From: Rachycentron canadum
Taxonomy: Eukaryota > Chordata > Actinopteri > Carangiformes > Rachycentridae
Assembly (NCBI GenBank): GCA_038496675.1
Contig: CM076656.1
Location: 14,582,638 to 14,646,637, forward strand
Length of the DNA stretch: 64,000 nucleotides
Direction: 5' to 3'
Part shown: positions 41,546 to 51,100 of the stretch, in pieces
Position numbering within the stretch: position 1 is the first letter of the stretch
Layout of the letters: each line of letters begins with the position of its first letter
The notes under the pieces: generated by a model
The model's input: only the letters and a program-made list of their open reading frames with translations
The model's database searches: none
Told to the model about the DNA's origin: nothing
Made by a program: the position numbers and the translations under genes

Positions 41546-41979
41546 GACAAAAATATTCAAAGTGTCCTACATGCATTAATCTTTGTTTAATTTATGTGCA
41601 CTTTAATTACCTGTGGCTGACTGCATAGAGCTGCATAAAGCTTAGCTTAATGAATTATTTGATGACAGGATTGTATATAAAGGCTCCAAAAATACATTAC
41701 AGCTTTTTTTTTTTCCCCCACAATGCACAGCCAGTGGCTGGTAAAGTAAAACCAGAACCATGTATTGGTTTCTACATCTAACCCCCCCTTTAACCAAAAA
41801 CTAAAATGTAAGCTTTTATAATGTGGGGCGTGCAACACATTGAGGAGAGGAGAGGAGACGAGAGGAGTGTACATGTATCTGTATAGTAAGAAGAGCAGGA
41901 CTGAACACGAAGTGATAATACAGACTGCTGCCAAGACAATGACATTAACACCCAGACCTTATCAAGGACACTGTCAGCA

Positions 41980-42022
<43 letters not shown>
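41980..42022 (+). repeat. Compound (TC)n(CA)n microsatellite
   Basis: TC units pass directly into about 14 CA units. Confidence 0.95.
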
Positions 42023-42026
<4 letters not shown>

Positions 42027-42256
42027 TACATACACATAGCGACGTGCACACATCTATGGAGTGAGAGGCTGAGAGACTGAGAGGAGGCGGAGGAGGAGGA
42101 GGAGGGGGCATTATCTTGATGAAACAGTGCTTGATACAGTAGCCTGAGCCAACCTGAACACAGCTCTGCTTTCTTTTAATGGAGATTACACAGTCAAGGT
42201 CCAACCTGAGCTCATCTTGTTTAACACCGCATACATCTACATCACTGCGTGCGTGC

Positions 42257-42293
42257 ATGTGTGTGTGTGTGTGTGTGTCTCTCTCTCTCTCTC
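42257..42293 (+). repeat. Compound (TG)n(TC)n microsatellite
   Basis: About 11 TG units pass into seven TC units; the TG part is complementary to the CA part 235 bp to the left. Confidence 0.95.
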
Positions 42294-42892
42294 ATCTAAT
42301 AAATTTGCTGTTATCTCCCCACACATCAACCATCATTACTGCACGCCTTCTGACCCCCAGATCTGGCATCCACTCAACCCCCACCCCCCAATCCCGCTGA
42401 CCAATGAGAGCGCACAGCAGTGGACCACGGCGGTCTGATGCAACACTGCTGCGCCATCGCCCGCCATCACAAGGTATACAAATTACACGGCTGCGTCAGG
42501 GTTTTCGAGGCAAATGTGTCGTCGCCGCTATCTGCAGGACATCTACCAAAGAAAACCACCAATCTCTGCTCACTTGTACTTTTTGTACTGCACTTGGTAT
42601 ATTAAGTCAGCGGAAGCCTGGGTCTCACAGCTTGGTTCCTCGACTTCGCTTGTTAAAAATTGGCCTTAAATTTACTTCCAGGTTGCATTTAAAAAAGGTC
42701 CCTGTCTTTCACATTTAGCATTCTAAAGACCTGCAGATGCCCTGAGTCAAGACCTGAATAATTTGTACACCTTGATCTCCCGATTACTCTCTGCTTTACA
42801 AGAGAATCTTCTTTTTTTCTTTTCTTCCTACTTTCAAGCGGTTTCTTTTTTTTACTGTGGTATTGTATAGGTTGCATTTGGATCATACATAC

Positions 42893-42952
42893 CTCCTTGT
42901 CTACATATTTTCTTGCCCGGTTTCCTGGCACATTCCTTGGATATTCTTTTGA
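42893..42952 (-). CDS. nlgn1: Neuroligin-1 alternative exon A (splice-site A insert, 60 nt)
   Basis: This is a 60-nt microexon that continues the reading frame of the first coding exon. The phase-1 G of the previous exon plus TC gives Val, followed by KRISKECARKPGKKICRQG and a final G that starts the next codon. It is preceded by TTTTACAG (42953-42960) and followed by GTATGT (42887-42892). Because it is phase 1 on both sides, skipping keeps the frame. In vertebrate neuroligins this 20-residue basic insert is splice site A, on the surface of the cholinesterase-like domain, and its use modulates partner preference. The GKK spelling suits NLGN1, since NLGN3 reads NKK as I recall it. The residue before the final Gly is Gln where I recall Lys in mammals. 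It lies 883 nt downstream of the first coding exon in the transcript and is too short to be found by simple ORF length. Confidence 0.95.
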
Positions 42953-43019
42953 CTGTAAAATGAATAGAAGACTAAAGAATAACATGGAGCCCCTGGATGC
43001 GCAACACACACAGGAGCTG

Positions 43020-43025
43020 CATGCA
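43020..43025 (-). promoter_or_regulatory. UGCAUG (Rbfox-type) intronic splicing motif upstream of exon A
   Basis: In the nlgn1 transcript direction the sequence reads TGCATG, 68 nt before the first base of exon A. UGCAUG is the established binding element of Rbfox splicing factors. Sites upstream of a cassette exon usually favour skipping, and sites downstream favour inclusion. Its location next to a neuronal alternative exon makes function plausible, but a hexamer can occur by chance, so the regulatory role is inferred. Confidence 0.5.
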
Positions 43026-43111
43026 CACGCACACACGCGCACGCACACACACACACACACACACGTACGTACGCTCGCGGCACCGGCACACACACACACG
43101 CGCGCACGCAA
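43022..43111 (-). repeat. Alternating purine-pyrimidine (UG/CG) tract in nlgn1 intron
   Basis: On the plus strand this is CA and CG dinucleotides with short interruptions. In the pre-mRNA it is a run of UG and GCGC units ending about 70 nt before exon A. Such DNA can adopt Z-form, and UG-repeat RNA is bound by TDP-43 and CELF-type proteins. It sits beside the UGCAUG motif. The effect on exon A use is inference. Confidence 0.8.
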
Positions 43112-43835
43112 AAGCTGATTGGCTGGAAAAAAAAAAAGAAGAAGAAAAAAAAGACTCAGAGGAAAGGGAGGAATAAAGACAGAGGGAGAGAATGAATCAC
43201 AGCAGCTCAATCAGTGCGGTATTCAGCCTATCAGTCAGCCAGCCAGTCATTCAGCCAGTCAGCCAAATCAATCAGAGATGATCATGACAACGACTGTCTT
43301 GTTTAATGAACTGTAGCCATTGTGGCGGAGCACAATAGGCTATGATGAGCTACAGACATGAGGATGGAGAGTGTGTGGAGTTTGCAGAGGAGGGCAAATA
43401 AGGTGATGGGGAGAAAGAAGAATAGTTGGGATCAGGAAAAAAAAAAGAAGAAGAAGAGGAGAAGGTTAGAAAGAATGGAAAATGGAAGAAAGAAACAACT
43501 GACGGACGAGTGGATGGATGAATGCCCCACACACACACACACATACGCAGAGACACATACAAACTCTTCTCTCTTTCACAAAACCACTCCAACACATTCA
43601 TGTACTGTAAGCAGTGTCATGCATATTAAACATGCGCAAGGTCATGCTTTCCCTCAACTGACAGACAGGGACGGAGACACAAATGCACTCTCTAATAGAT
43701 AAAAACACATCCCCCACAAGCACACTCTTCTCTCTACCAGAAGGTTATGGATTCAATTCCTTCGACCCTCCTACCCCTCCCCTACACCCCACTGTACCCA
43801 CAATCATCCTGCCCTGGACCTGCAGGCTAACTCAC

Positions 43836-44376
43836 CATCCTCAGTGGGCACGTAGATGTTGAGATAGAGGCAGTCCTCGCTCTGGTCCTGCACATATGTG
43901 GACACAACGTCGATGCTGTTGGTGAACCACACGGGCAGCATCACGTCCGGCAGGCGGCCCTCCACGATGCTCTGAGGGCACACGGGGGCAAAGTGCGTTG
44001 CGTTGCGGATCTCGGGCCACGACGCCGGCGGTTCGGGGGGCTGAAAGCGGCGCTCGCCGGTGGGTGGGGCAGCATACGGGACGCCTAGGAACTGCACCAC
44101 GGGACCCAGTATCTCATTGTTGAGCTCTTTCTTAATGCCGCGCAGCTTGCCGTTGGTGGTGGTGACCACAGGGTCGTTCTCATCAAGTTTCTGAGCCGAC
44201 ACGGCGGCTGGAGACGCCTGCAGCAGCAGCAGCAGTCCCAGCCATATTAGAGAGGACGCCCATTGACCAGTGCTCAGGGGACCTTCAAGCCCTACATATC
44301 CCATCATCCTGCTCCTGCCCTTCACAGTCTGAAATTGCCAACACCCAGTCCTCGAATGGTGCCTCCACCGGGACAT
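43836..44376 (-). CDS. nlgn1: Neuroligin-1, first coding exon (partial gene)
   Basis: Neuroligin-1 is a postsynaptic, single-pass adhesion protein whose cholinesterase-like ectodomain binds presynaptic neurexins. This exon encodes residues 1-180 plus the first base of codon 181. Residues 1-61 form a long leader with a hydrophobic core (about 42-52, SLIWLGLLLLL) ending AAVSA, so cleavage before QKLDEN is likely. The mature part carries the family signatures GIKKELNNEILGPVVQFLGV, YAAPPTGERRFQPPEPP and QSEDCLYLNIYVPTED, one N-glycosylation sequon (N125-A-T) and Cys133 and Cys169, positioned like the first conserved disulfide. The QKLD...GIKKELNNEILGP wording fits NLGN1 better than NLGN2, 3 or 4. 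The ATG at 44374-44376 follows an in-frame TGA 18 nt upstream, with G at -3. The exon ends GAG GAT G before GTGAGT (43830-43835), a phase-1 donor. The leader differs from the mammalian leader I recall. An alternative start is Met24 or Met25. Confidence 0.97.
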
Positions 44377-44456
44377 AGCTGCTACTCCTTGTTTTCAACT
44401 TGTTTTCTGTGTCCTCTTTTGTCCTCTCCAAGTGAATATTCCTTGTTTCCTAGCTC

Positions 44457-44516
44457 TCACTTACGCCATTTATCCAAACACAAACACACAACTATACCAA
44501 AGTCACATTCACACAT
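44457..44516 (-). other. Upstream open reading frame nearest the nlgn1 start
   Basis: 19 codons starting ATG TGT GAA and ending at TGA 81 nt before the main ATG. Two minimal frames (ATG TGA at 44508, ATG GCG TAA at 44469) lie inside it in other phases. No protein similarity recognised. Confidence 0.4.
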
Positions 44517-44577
44517 AAGGCATAAGCAAGCGGATAACTCCAGAGATGATGAGGGTCGTGGCTGCTACTGATCCTTT

Positions 44578-44622
44578 TTAAAATCCAGGTAATGAAACAT
44601 CCAGTGGAAACGTAGTAGCCAT
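44578..44622 (-). other. Upstream open reading frame 3 in nlgn1 leader
   Basis: 14 codons (MATTFPLDVSLPGF) then TAA, start context CCAATGG with G at +4. It remains in the leader with either candidate acceptor. It overlaps another short frame starting at 44600 (MFHYLDFKKDQ, stop at 44565). Confidence 0.4.
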
Positions 44623-44686
44623 TGGTTCCCTGCAGCTCGGTGAAGGGAAATCTGAGAAATACTCCTCAAAACAAGGGAAACTTTCC

Positions 44687-44743
44687 TCAAAAAGGGCCGG
44701 CCAGCAACCACTGTGACTGAGAAGAAAACATGAAAGATGTCAT
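44687..44743 (-). other. Upstream open reading frame 2 in nlgn1 leader
   Basis: Begins three bases after uORF 1 stops and runs 18 codons (MTSFMFSSQSQWLLAGPF) to TGA. It overlaps the alternative acceptor candidate TTCTCAG, so leader splicing would decide whether its start is kept. Confidence 0.35.
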
Positions 44744-44745
44744 CT

Positions 44746-44802
44746 TTAAGTGCCACTTCTCGGCAAGTCAACACGCCTGTTGGTGATGACGGTTTCCATC
44801 AT
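44746..44802 (-). other. Upstream open reading frame 1 in nlgn1 leader
   Basis: ATG ATG ... TAA, 18 codons (MMETVITNRRVDLPRSGT), two tandem start codons. It lies in the transcript only if the acceptor at 44923 is used. No similarity recognised; any effect would be on translation of the main frame. Confidence 0.35.
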
Positions 44803-44923
44803 TTCGCGGAGAGCAGACAGTCACGTGGGGGCGGTGGAAGCGAAGGCAGCCGCACAATGGTTGGCCGTTGTCGCGTTCACGTGCTTGGAGTAGCTCTGTC
44901 CAGTTAAAAGTCTGTCCCCACCC

Positions 44924-46454
44924 CTGTAACACAGAAACAAAGCAACAATCAGCATCAGAGAGAACCAAAGAGCTACAGATGTTTCCCGTCAGCAGCAATG
45001 AGACTTAAGGTATAAGCCAAAGCCCCTCTGAACAAAGAGGTGGGTATTTAAAGGCCAACTCTCCCCGCTATTGTAGGGTAATGTAGCAAGGGATGGAGGT
45101 CGAGGTTGTGGATAGGCTTTTAAGTGTGCATCGGGGCCACATACATAAAACTTTGTAACTACGTGTGCACAAACCACAAACTTTGGACAGTCTATGTTTA
45201 GAAATACTTTTTTTGGACACACACATCATTTAAAAACAGCGTGCATGTGGAAACATCAAAAACCATAATCAAGGGATGGTCACAGTTGTTCTGCACGCAT
45301 GACAACATGAATAAAGATGAAGCAGAGATGTGTGCGGACTTGCATTAAGTTGTACGTCGGCGGACAGTTTCATTTCAAAAATGCAACATTTCCATGCTAT
45401 ATTGTAGCCGCTTGACAGCCTGATCTTTATTTCCCCCTTTTAAACAGCTACATTTGAAATGACAGCGTGAGGATGAAGTACGAGTAGTTTGGCATAGCTA
45501 CAATTAGCTTTTTTCTTCTTGTCGCTTGTCAAAAACAGTTGCTTCTGAATGATTTAGAAGGGGAAACTCACAACTTCTCAGTGTGACCTAGTGCACTGGA
45601 TGTATTATAACGTACACATCAATGTATTACAGTGTTTTTGTGCGTCCACGCTCCAAAACACCATTTGTCACAGTAAGGGACCACACAATAGCACACAACC
45701 GCCACCGTACCATAACTACTAACAACAACATGTCATTATGTCATATTGTCACTGCTGGTGAAAGACAAGATTATATTTCTCAACATTAAAGTTTTGTGAG
45801 AGGACAAAAGCATTTCCACAAAAGAGAAAAAAAAAATTTAAAGAAAAAAATAAATAAATAAATGTTTTCGTTTCTCCCGTGCTTGTCTGAAATATCCTGA
45901 TTCAGGCTCCATGGTAAGAGAAACCATGTGTTTCACTGTTTTTTCATAATCACCATATATGCAAATTAAAAAAACATCAATTATTGGAAGGAAAAAAAAC
46001 AAAACAAAGTAATGAATAAAATTTACACGCAGCAACACAGACAGTAGTAATAAAAAATATAAGAGCTTGGGTTAATAGAGACTGGTTGGTAAAAATAACA
46101 GGAAGTGTGTGCGATGTACAGCAGAACATGAAGGCTTGTCATGCCTGGTATGTTTTTTTGCTTGTTTTTTTTTTTTTTTTTTCCACACTGCTTAGGAGTC
46201 AGTGTTCCACCTGGATGAGTTCACCTTCACATTTCTCATATACTGAGGAAATCCTATTTAGTTTCAGACACGACACGCGGAGAGACATGGACACTTGGTT
46301 TCCTGCAGTTTGTCAGTCGGGACAAGCTGACCTCGAGGAGCTCAATATATGGACAAATACGAAACTTTCGGAGTTACAGTTGTGCGGTATAAGCAAAGCC
46401 TGCTCAATGTTATTCAGCCATACCCGCAGCAAACTAAGCTACTAATCACACGTA
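44924..46454. other. Upstream intron or 5' flank of nlgn1, no gene seen
   Basis: AT-rich sequence with A-rich tracts near 45820-45862. No promoter elements or additional exon could be supported. Confidence 0.5.
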
Positions 46455-46930
46455 CGGTGCAATCAGAAAATGTTCAGAACGCTTCCCATCTGTCACATTT
46501 TTTGCTGCAGCCTCATTGAAATTCCTTTGTTCCCTCATCAATCTACAATTAATACCCTGCAATGAAGTTTTGTGAATGCATTTAAAAAAAAAAATAAAAC
46601 GAAAAAAAAAAGAAAGGAAAAACCACAACTCTTTGCTGCTACAGTGGTTCCGTTTCTCCGGAGAAAAGGATAACACCCAAAGGTCTCTCGAACTGTGAGA
46701 AACACCTCAGATGTTTCCGATCCGATGAAGCCAAGTCCTCGAAGCGTTTGGCGTCAGTTCTGGAGGAAACCAGGCTTGATGCTCGTCCCCCTGGTAGTTT
46801 CTCTCGTCTCCACATAGGTTCCCTGGAGTTCAGCCAGACTGACCAGCAGGTTCTTGGCAAAACGGGAACTGTGATACTTTGGAAACTGCCAAAACAACAG
46901 CGGTCTGGACTCCCAGGAACAGAATTCACA
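46455..46930. mobile_element. Composite Tc1/mariner relic with inverted internal segment
   Basis: From 46455, GTGCAATCAGAAAATGTTCA and CCTCATCAATCTACA ... AATACCC resemble the terminal region of a fish Tc1 element. At about 46690-46772, ACTGTGAGAAACA, CCGATGAAGCCAAG and TCTGGAGGAAACCAGG follow the transposase first-Asp region in sense orientation. Directly after, about 46775-46870, CGTCCCCCTGGTAGTTTCTC, CGTCTCCACATAGGTTCCCT and GACCAGCAGGTTCTTGG follow the helix-turn-helix/linker region in antisense. The two parts are therefore inverted with respect to each other. Heavily mutated and inactive. Confidence 0.7.
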
Positions 46931-47089
46931 ATTAACCTTTGTAAGCCTGTTGGATCTTATTTGTCTGCCTCAGTGGCGTGAGGCTCAGCTCTCCTGAATG
47001 TTGCATGACCTGTTACTTGCACTATTAAGACAAATTAAATGTTAATATTTTATGAAGTGGCTTTACTTGAAAAATCTTCAACTCTGCAA

Positions 47090-47445
47090 TAACCGGACCC
47101 AAACGCAGGCACAAACACAAAGGGGGAAGGTGAAAAGAAGGAGCTTTAGTAACTAAGGGTGTACACAACATACAAGCAGGGAAGAAGGAAACAAAACGCG
47201 GTGATATCGTCTGTGAACAAGAAATGAAGAATCCAAACGCAATTGACAAAATTGAAGATGAGTCACTGGGGAAACTGAGCAGAGGGAAGGAGGGAAGGAG
47301 GCTTAAATACACAAGGGAGGGAAGGGTAACTGAGGAAAAGGTAAAATACATCAGGGCGGGGCAGGCAATCACAAAAGAGGGAAAACTAGGCAAGGATGGG
47401 AAGTAAAACATCCAACTGACACACTAGGTAAGTCATTTCAAAGTA
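47090..47445 (-). repeat. Teleost dispersed repeat, minus orientation
   Basis: Read on the minus strand it contains CCTCCCTTGTGTATTTAAGC and ends near GTGCCTGCGTTTGGGTCCGG. This TTTAAG plus TTTGGGTCC layout is typical of a non-coding repeat widespread in teleosts whose class I cannot name. Paired with an opposite-orientation relative at 47555-47990. Confidence 0.5.
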
Positions 47446-47554
47446 AAATAGGAATTTATAAGCACAAGGTCCACATAGAGGCAAATTGTGACATACTGTA
47501 GGTAATGATTGGAGGAGGACTGAAAGATCCAGGGGTTTTTAATGTACATACTGA

Positions 47555-47990
47555 ACCGCATTTGCCCGTCTGTGTCAGGACTCATCTGGGTTGAGGTGTC
47601 TTGACTTCCTGCCCTTGTGTTCCCCTCTCTGTGTGTTGATTTCAGCTGCCCCTCCCTAATTGTTTGTACCTGTGTCTCGTTGTCGCCCTCTCCCCTGTGT
47701 ATTTAAGTCCAGTGCTTTGTGTTCGTCTTTGTCAGTTTGTCTTGTTCGTCAAGGTCAAGAGTTCCAGCGTCTCTGTGAGTTTTCGGTCTAGTGATTTGAT
47801 CCTACCTGTTTTTTTTTTTTTGTTTGTTTTTTTTTGGCGTCTTTGCCTACTTTTGATTTTCCTGGTGTTTTGACCACAGTCTGCCTGACTCTGTATTTTG
47901 GACTTAATAAATATTGCTGTTTTTTTGGAAACCCACTGAGTTGCGCACACCCGAGTCCTTTGTCCCAGAGCTGTGTCAGTCTGCAATAAT
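47555..47990 (+). repeat. Teleost dispersed repeat, plus orientation
   Basis: CTTCCTGCCCTTGTGTTCCC, CCCTAATTGTTTGTACCTGT, CCTCTCCCCTGTGTATTTAA, then TTTTGGACTTAATAAA and CCGAGTCCTTTGTC. The TATA-like GTGTATTTAAG and late AATAAA suggest a transcribed non-autonomous element. Same general type as 47090-47445 but inverted. Confidence 0.5.
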
Positions 47991-48064
47991 ACATTATGTG
48001 TATTATGGTGATGGTTGTGCTGGTAAGTGAGTGGAGGGAAGGGATGTTGGAAAAATCAACCGGC

Positions 48065-48101
<37 letters not shown>

Positions 48102-51100
48102 TATAATAAACTGCCTTTTTGAAATCTGCATTACATACATTTTATATCCACGATAAAATGTTTCACTACAAGTTCTTTTGCCTGGTAAGGTTCCTATCTG
48201 AGTGAAATTAAGTATCTAAGCAGCAGCCATAATAAGAGCTGTCCGAATATCCGAATGGTACGAATGAGATACGGACAGGGCCTTCGATGCCTTTAGCATC
48301 GGAAACACCGGACCTTCCTTTTCAAAAAGGAACAGGAGAAAATGGCCTTCCTGCAATTAATTCATCACAGTAGACCCGCCTGAATGTAGAAACAAAGCGC
48401 CTGTTTTATATTTATATAATCCAAAAACTTACGCAAATCTTTGTCTGAGCTCCAAATCCACATATCTGTCCAGATTTCTAGTTAACTATACCATCCTAAC
48501 AATATTAGATTGATAAATGTCAATTCACTCACTCTCCTCTCATTGTGGATTGTGCTAAAAACATTTTCACTTAATTTAACAAAAGTATAAAAATGTCAGG
48601 AAAGCCCATGTAATTATGTCTGAATATAATTTATTTTGACCCCTTGTTCAGTTCCTGCTATATGATCTACTTTCAACATTTCAATCTTAATTGTTTAGTT
48701 TTTGTAGAGAGGAATAGAATATTACACATCTTATAAATAAAGTTGGCCTTATGAAATATGCTTCACATCTTCCCTTGACCCTTGATCATGTCGTCCATTG
48801 AGGTCCAGGAAAAGTGTTTCAGAAAGGAGATTATTTTTGACTTTTCGACTGCGGCTGGCGGTCGCTGGCAGCTCTCCTCAACTGTGTTCAATCTACTCTT
48901 CACTCACAGTTCAAGTGCTCCGCTCTTCCTCCCACTCATCACCGGATTGTTCAGCCAATCAATGCGGGCCCACGGTGCCAGACCCAAGCTCCATTTACGT
49001 CAAGCTGCTGCCCGCTCACCATCGTCTCCACTGCGCCGATCACCTCCAGCCATAGTCGCACTCCACCACATCGCTCAGATCGCTCCCCGCCACTCGCCAG
49101 TTCACCGGGCTGAGGGGATACCACTGCTGCTGCCGCCCACCCGCCCCTGCCTCAGCCTCTCCATCCTCTCCATTTCCCCCCTCGACCCTTTCATTATCAA
49201 GATACCTCTGAAACTGCTCCTCCTGGGTCAAGATATTTAAATATAATAGTTACAGTTTACTGTGGCAATGTTTCATAACTTTATATAGTGGCATTGGAAG
49301 CACCACAGTTATCTGGTTGCATAGTGCATTTCCTTCTATTATTTGCTCTCGTGAGTTAAAAGCAGCAGCATCTGCATCACTCGCTGGGGTATTCAAAACA
49401 TTAAAACTGAAATTGGCCCACCACAGTGGCAGTCAGATTTTTTTTTTTTTTAATACCCTCACTCATCGTTTATTTCTTATGTTGCTTGGAAACCATGGCT
49501 GATTGTCTGTTCATCATAAACTGGGACAGAGAAGATGTCCATATTCCCATCTGGGTGACAGTCAATTAATGTGCGTGCACGGCAATACGCTTTCTGTGGG
49601 TTGCAGCGACTGTCTAATTCTCACGAATCCTCTGTATATCTGCGGCGTGTGACAAAACTTTCCTCCATTGTGCTTTGCCTCCTTTCTTTCTCAAAAGCAT
49701 TTTTGATAAACTGCGTTGCGCATATAAAGCGCTACAATGTATGTGCTCCAATCAAGTTGAATTGAGGCATTACTATGTGACATAAGAAAAAGAAAATATT
49801 TGCAGATGCTACTCAAGGCTGAAAAAGAAAAGAAAAAAAAAGACTAAATCAAAAGATATAATAATTCAAATAAAGGAAAATGCAGCAGAGGACAGTGCCT
49901 TTCAAAATAAAACATGAAAGGAATAGAATTCCTTGTTTGAATGTCTGCTCGTGTAAATAATTAATCATTTTAGGATGATATCACTGACAGTGGGCAGTTT
50001 AGCATCACCCGTGTGCTCTCACCCACCGTCACAATTCTCGCTCTTGGTCTTTTTGTGCGTCTAAAATCGCTTGCTGCATTCGCGCGCGGCGACCTCGATC
50101 CACCAGCTACGATCATGCGTTCTACTTCTGTTTGAAGTCAGGGGGAGTGGTGGTTTTAATGAGGAACATGGCCGCACAAACAGACTGTACAGTAATACAG
50201 AATATTTTAGAGCCACTCCATTAGAGCTGGAGATAACAGAGAGAGAGCTGTTCATTTTGCTTGACAGATTTCACTACGCTGGCAGGACAAATGATTACAT
50301 TTGGTTTTTGCCATCTCACTGCTCAAAAGCAGATTTCTGTTTTCCGACAGAGAAGAAATGATTTTTGATGTTTCAGTGCCTCACACTGCAACTGCTCTCA
50401 GCGGGAACCTGCAGGTGTGACTTTGCCGCTGATTAAATATACAGTATGTACAAACACACAAGACAAATGTCACACATTTCAATTTCTTTTTTTTTTTTTT
50501 TTTTTCCTCTTGAGTCAAACCTAATTGTACTTCCTCTCGCTGTAATGCCTCCAAATTTATAGCGCAGCTGTTTGCCCACAATAATCAGAGGAAAAACATT
50601 TTGACACCCGTCGAAACACGCGCAGTGAAATTGGGGGGGGGACGTACATGATGCAGTCGGATGTCTCGCTCCGTTTTCGCCACCCTCCTGAATGTTTGTC
50701 GCCATGTCGGCCGTGTGCGTGGGTTTTCCCTCACGACAGGAGCAGAGATTGTGTTTTGACTGTCACTCGCCGATCCCTGATGGACTCACCGTGGCAGGGG
50801 TCAGCAATTAGCAATTACCGCACGGTGGGTACATTTGGTTCCCATTCTCACTGACTCATTTCTTTTAATGACAGTATGAGGGTCATAAAACCAAAATTGC
50901 TAATGACATATGCAATAAAGGTCTCCTAGGGGGTAAGGCTGTGAAGGTTGCGGTTTTGTGGTTTGCACCCTAACAGTTCAGCAAACAGGCTTCCCCCCTT
51001 AAAGTTGGGGTAGGCTATGATTTTTATTTATTTTTTATTTTTTCGGCATCAATGAGTAAAACTGAAGCGGTCTGAGAGAAAAGCTGGACGTCTGTACCTC

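Larger units (their letters stand above)
38226..42892. other. Intron downstream of exon A: simple repeats, no further exon seen
   Basis: Starts with the GTATGT donor at 42887-42892. Contains a T24/A17 inverted homopolymer (41505-41545) and two compound microsatellites (41980-42022, 42257-42293). A 38.4-39.1 kb block has the feel of a dispersed repeat but I cannot name it. An open 110-codon minus-strand frame at 40103-40435 has no recognised family. Confidence 0.6.
42953..43835 (-). other. nlgn1: nlgn1 intron between first coding exon and exon A (883 nt)
   Basis: GT-AG intron with GTGAGT at the donor and TTTTACAG at the acceptor, preceded by a pyrimidine-rich run in the transcript (TTCTTTAGTCTTCTATTC). 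It holds a UG/CG alternating tract, a UGCAUG motif, GA-rich stretches near 43440-43465 and a small CAGCCAGTCA-type tandem near 43223-43264. Long minus-strand reading frames here are built from dinucleotide repeats and are not genes. Confidence 0.9.
44377..44923 (-). other. nlgn1: Probable nlgn1 5' untranslated leader (boundary inferred)
   Basis: In the transcript direction the sequence upstream of the ATG has no in-frame extension, because a TGA lies 18 nt before it. A good acceptor, TTGTTGCTTTGTTTCTGTGTTACAG before GGGTGGGG (exon base 44923), would make a 547-nt untranslated stretch joined to the coding exon. A second candidate acceptor, TTTTCTTCTCAG (exon base 44716), would give 340 nt. The segment is richer in G+C than flanking intron and carries many short upstream reading frames. 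A GTAAGT at about 44459-44464 could be a donor inside it. Which boundary is used, and whether a further upstream exon exists, cannot be decided here. Confidence 0.5.

Noticed and set aside
42689..43210. 173-codon minus-strand frame over exon A
   Set aside because: Built from CA/CG and A-rich repeats in the wrong frame; the true coding content here is only the 60-nt exon in another frame.
46639..46929. Frames on both strands at the 46.6 kb block
   Set aside because: Parts of the rearranged Tc1 relic.
48782..49240. 152-codon plus-strand frame
   Set aside because: Serine/proline-rich low-complexity content, no recognised domain; kept only as a composition finding.
50795..50807. CAGGGGTCAGCAA as a hAT transposon end
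   Set aside because: Single terminus only, no partner seen.
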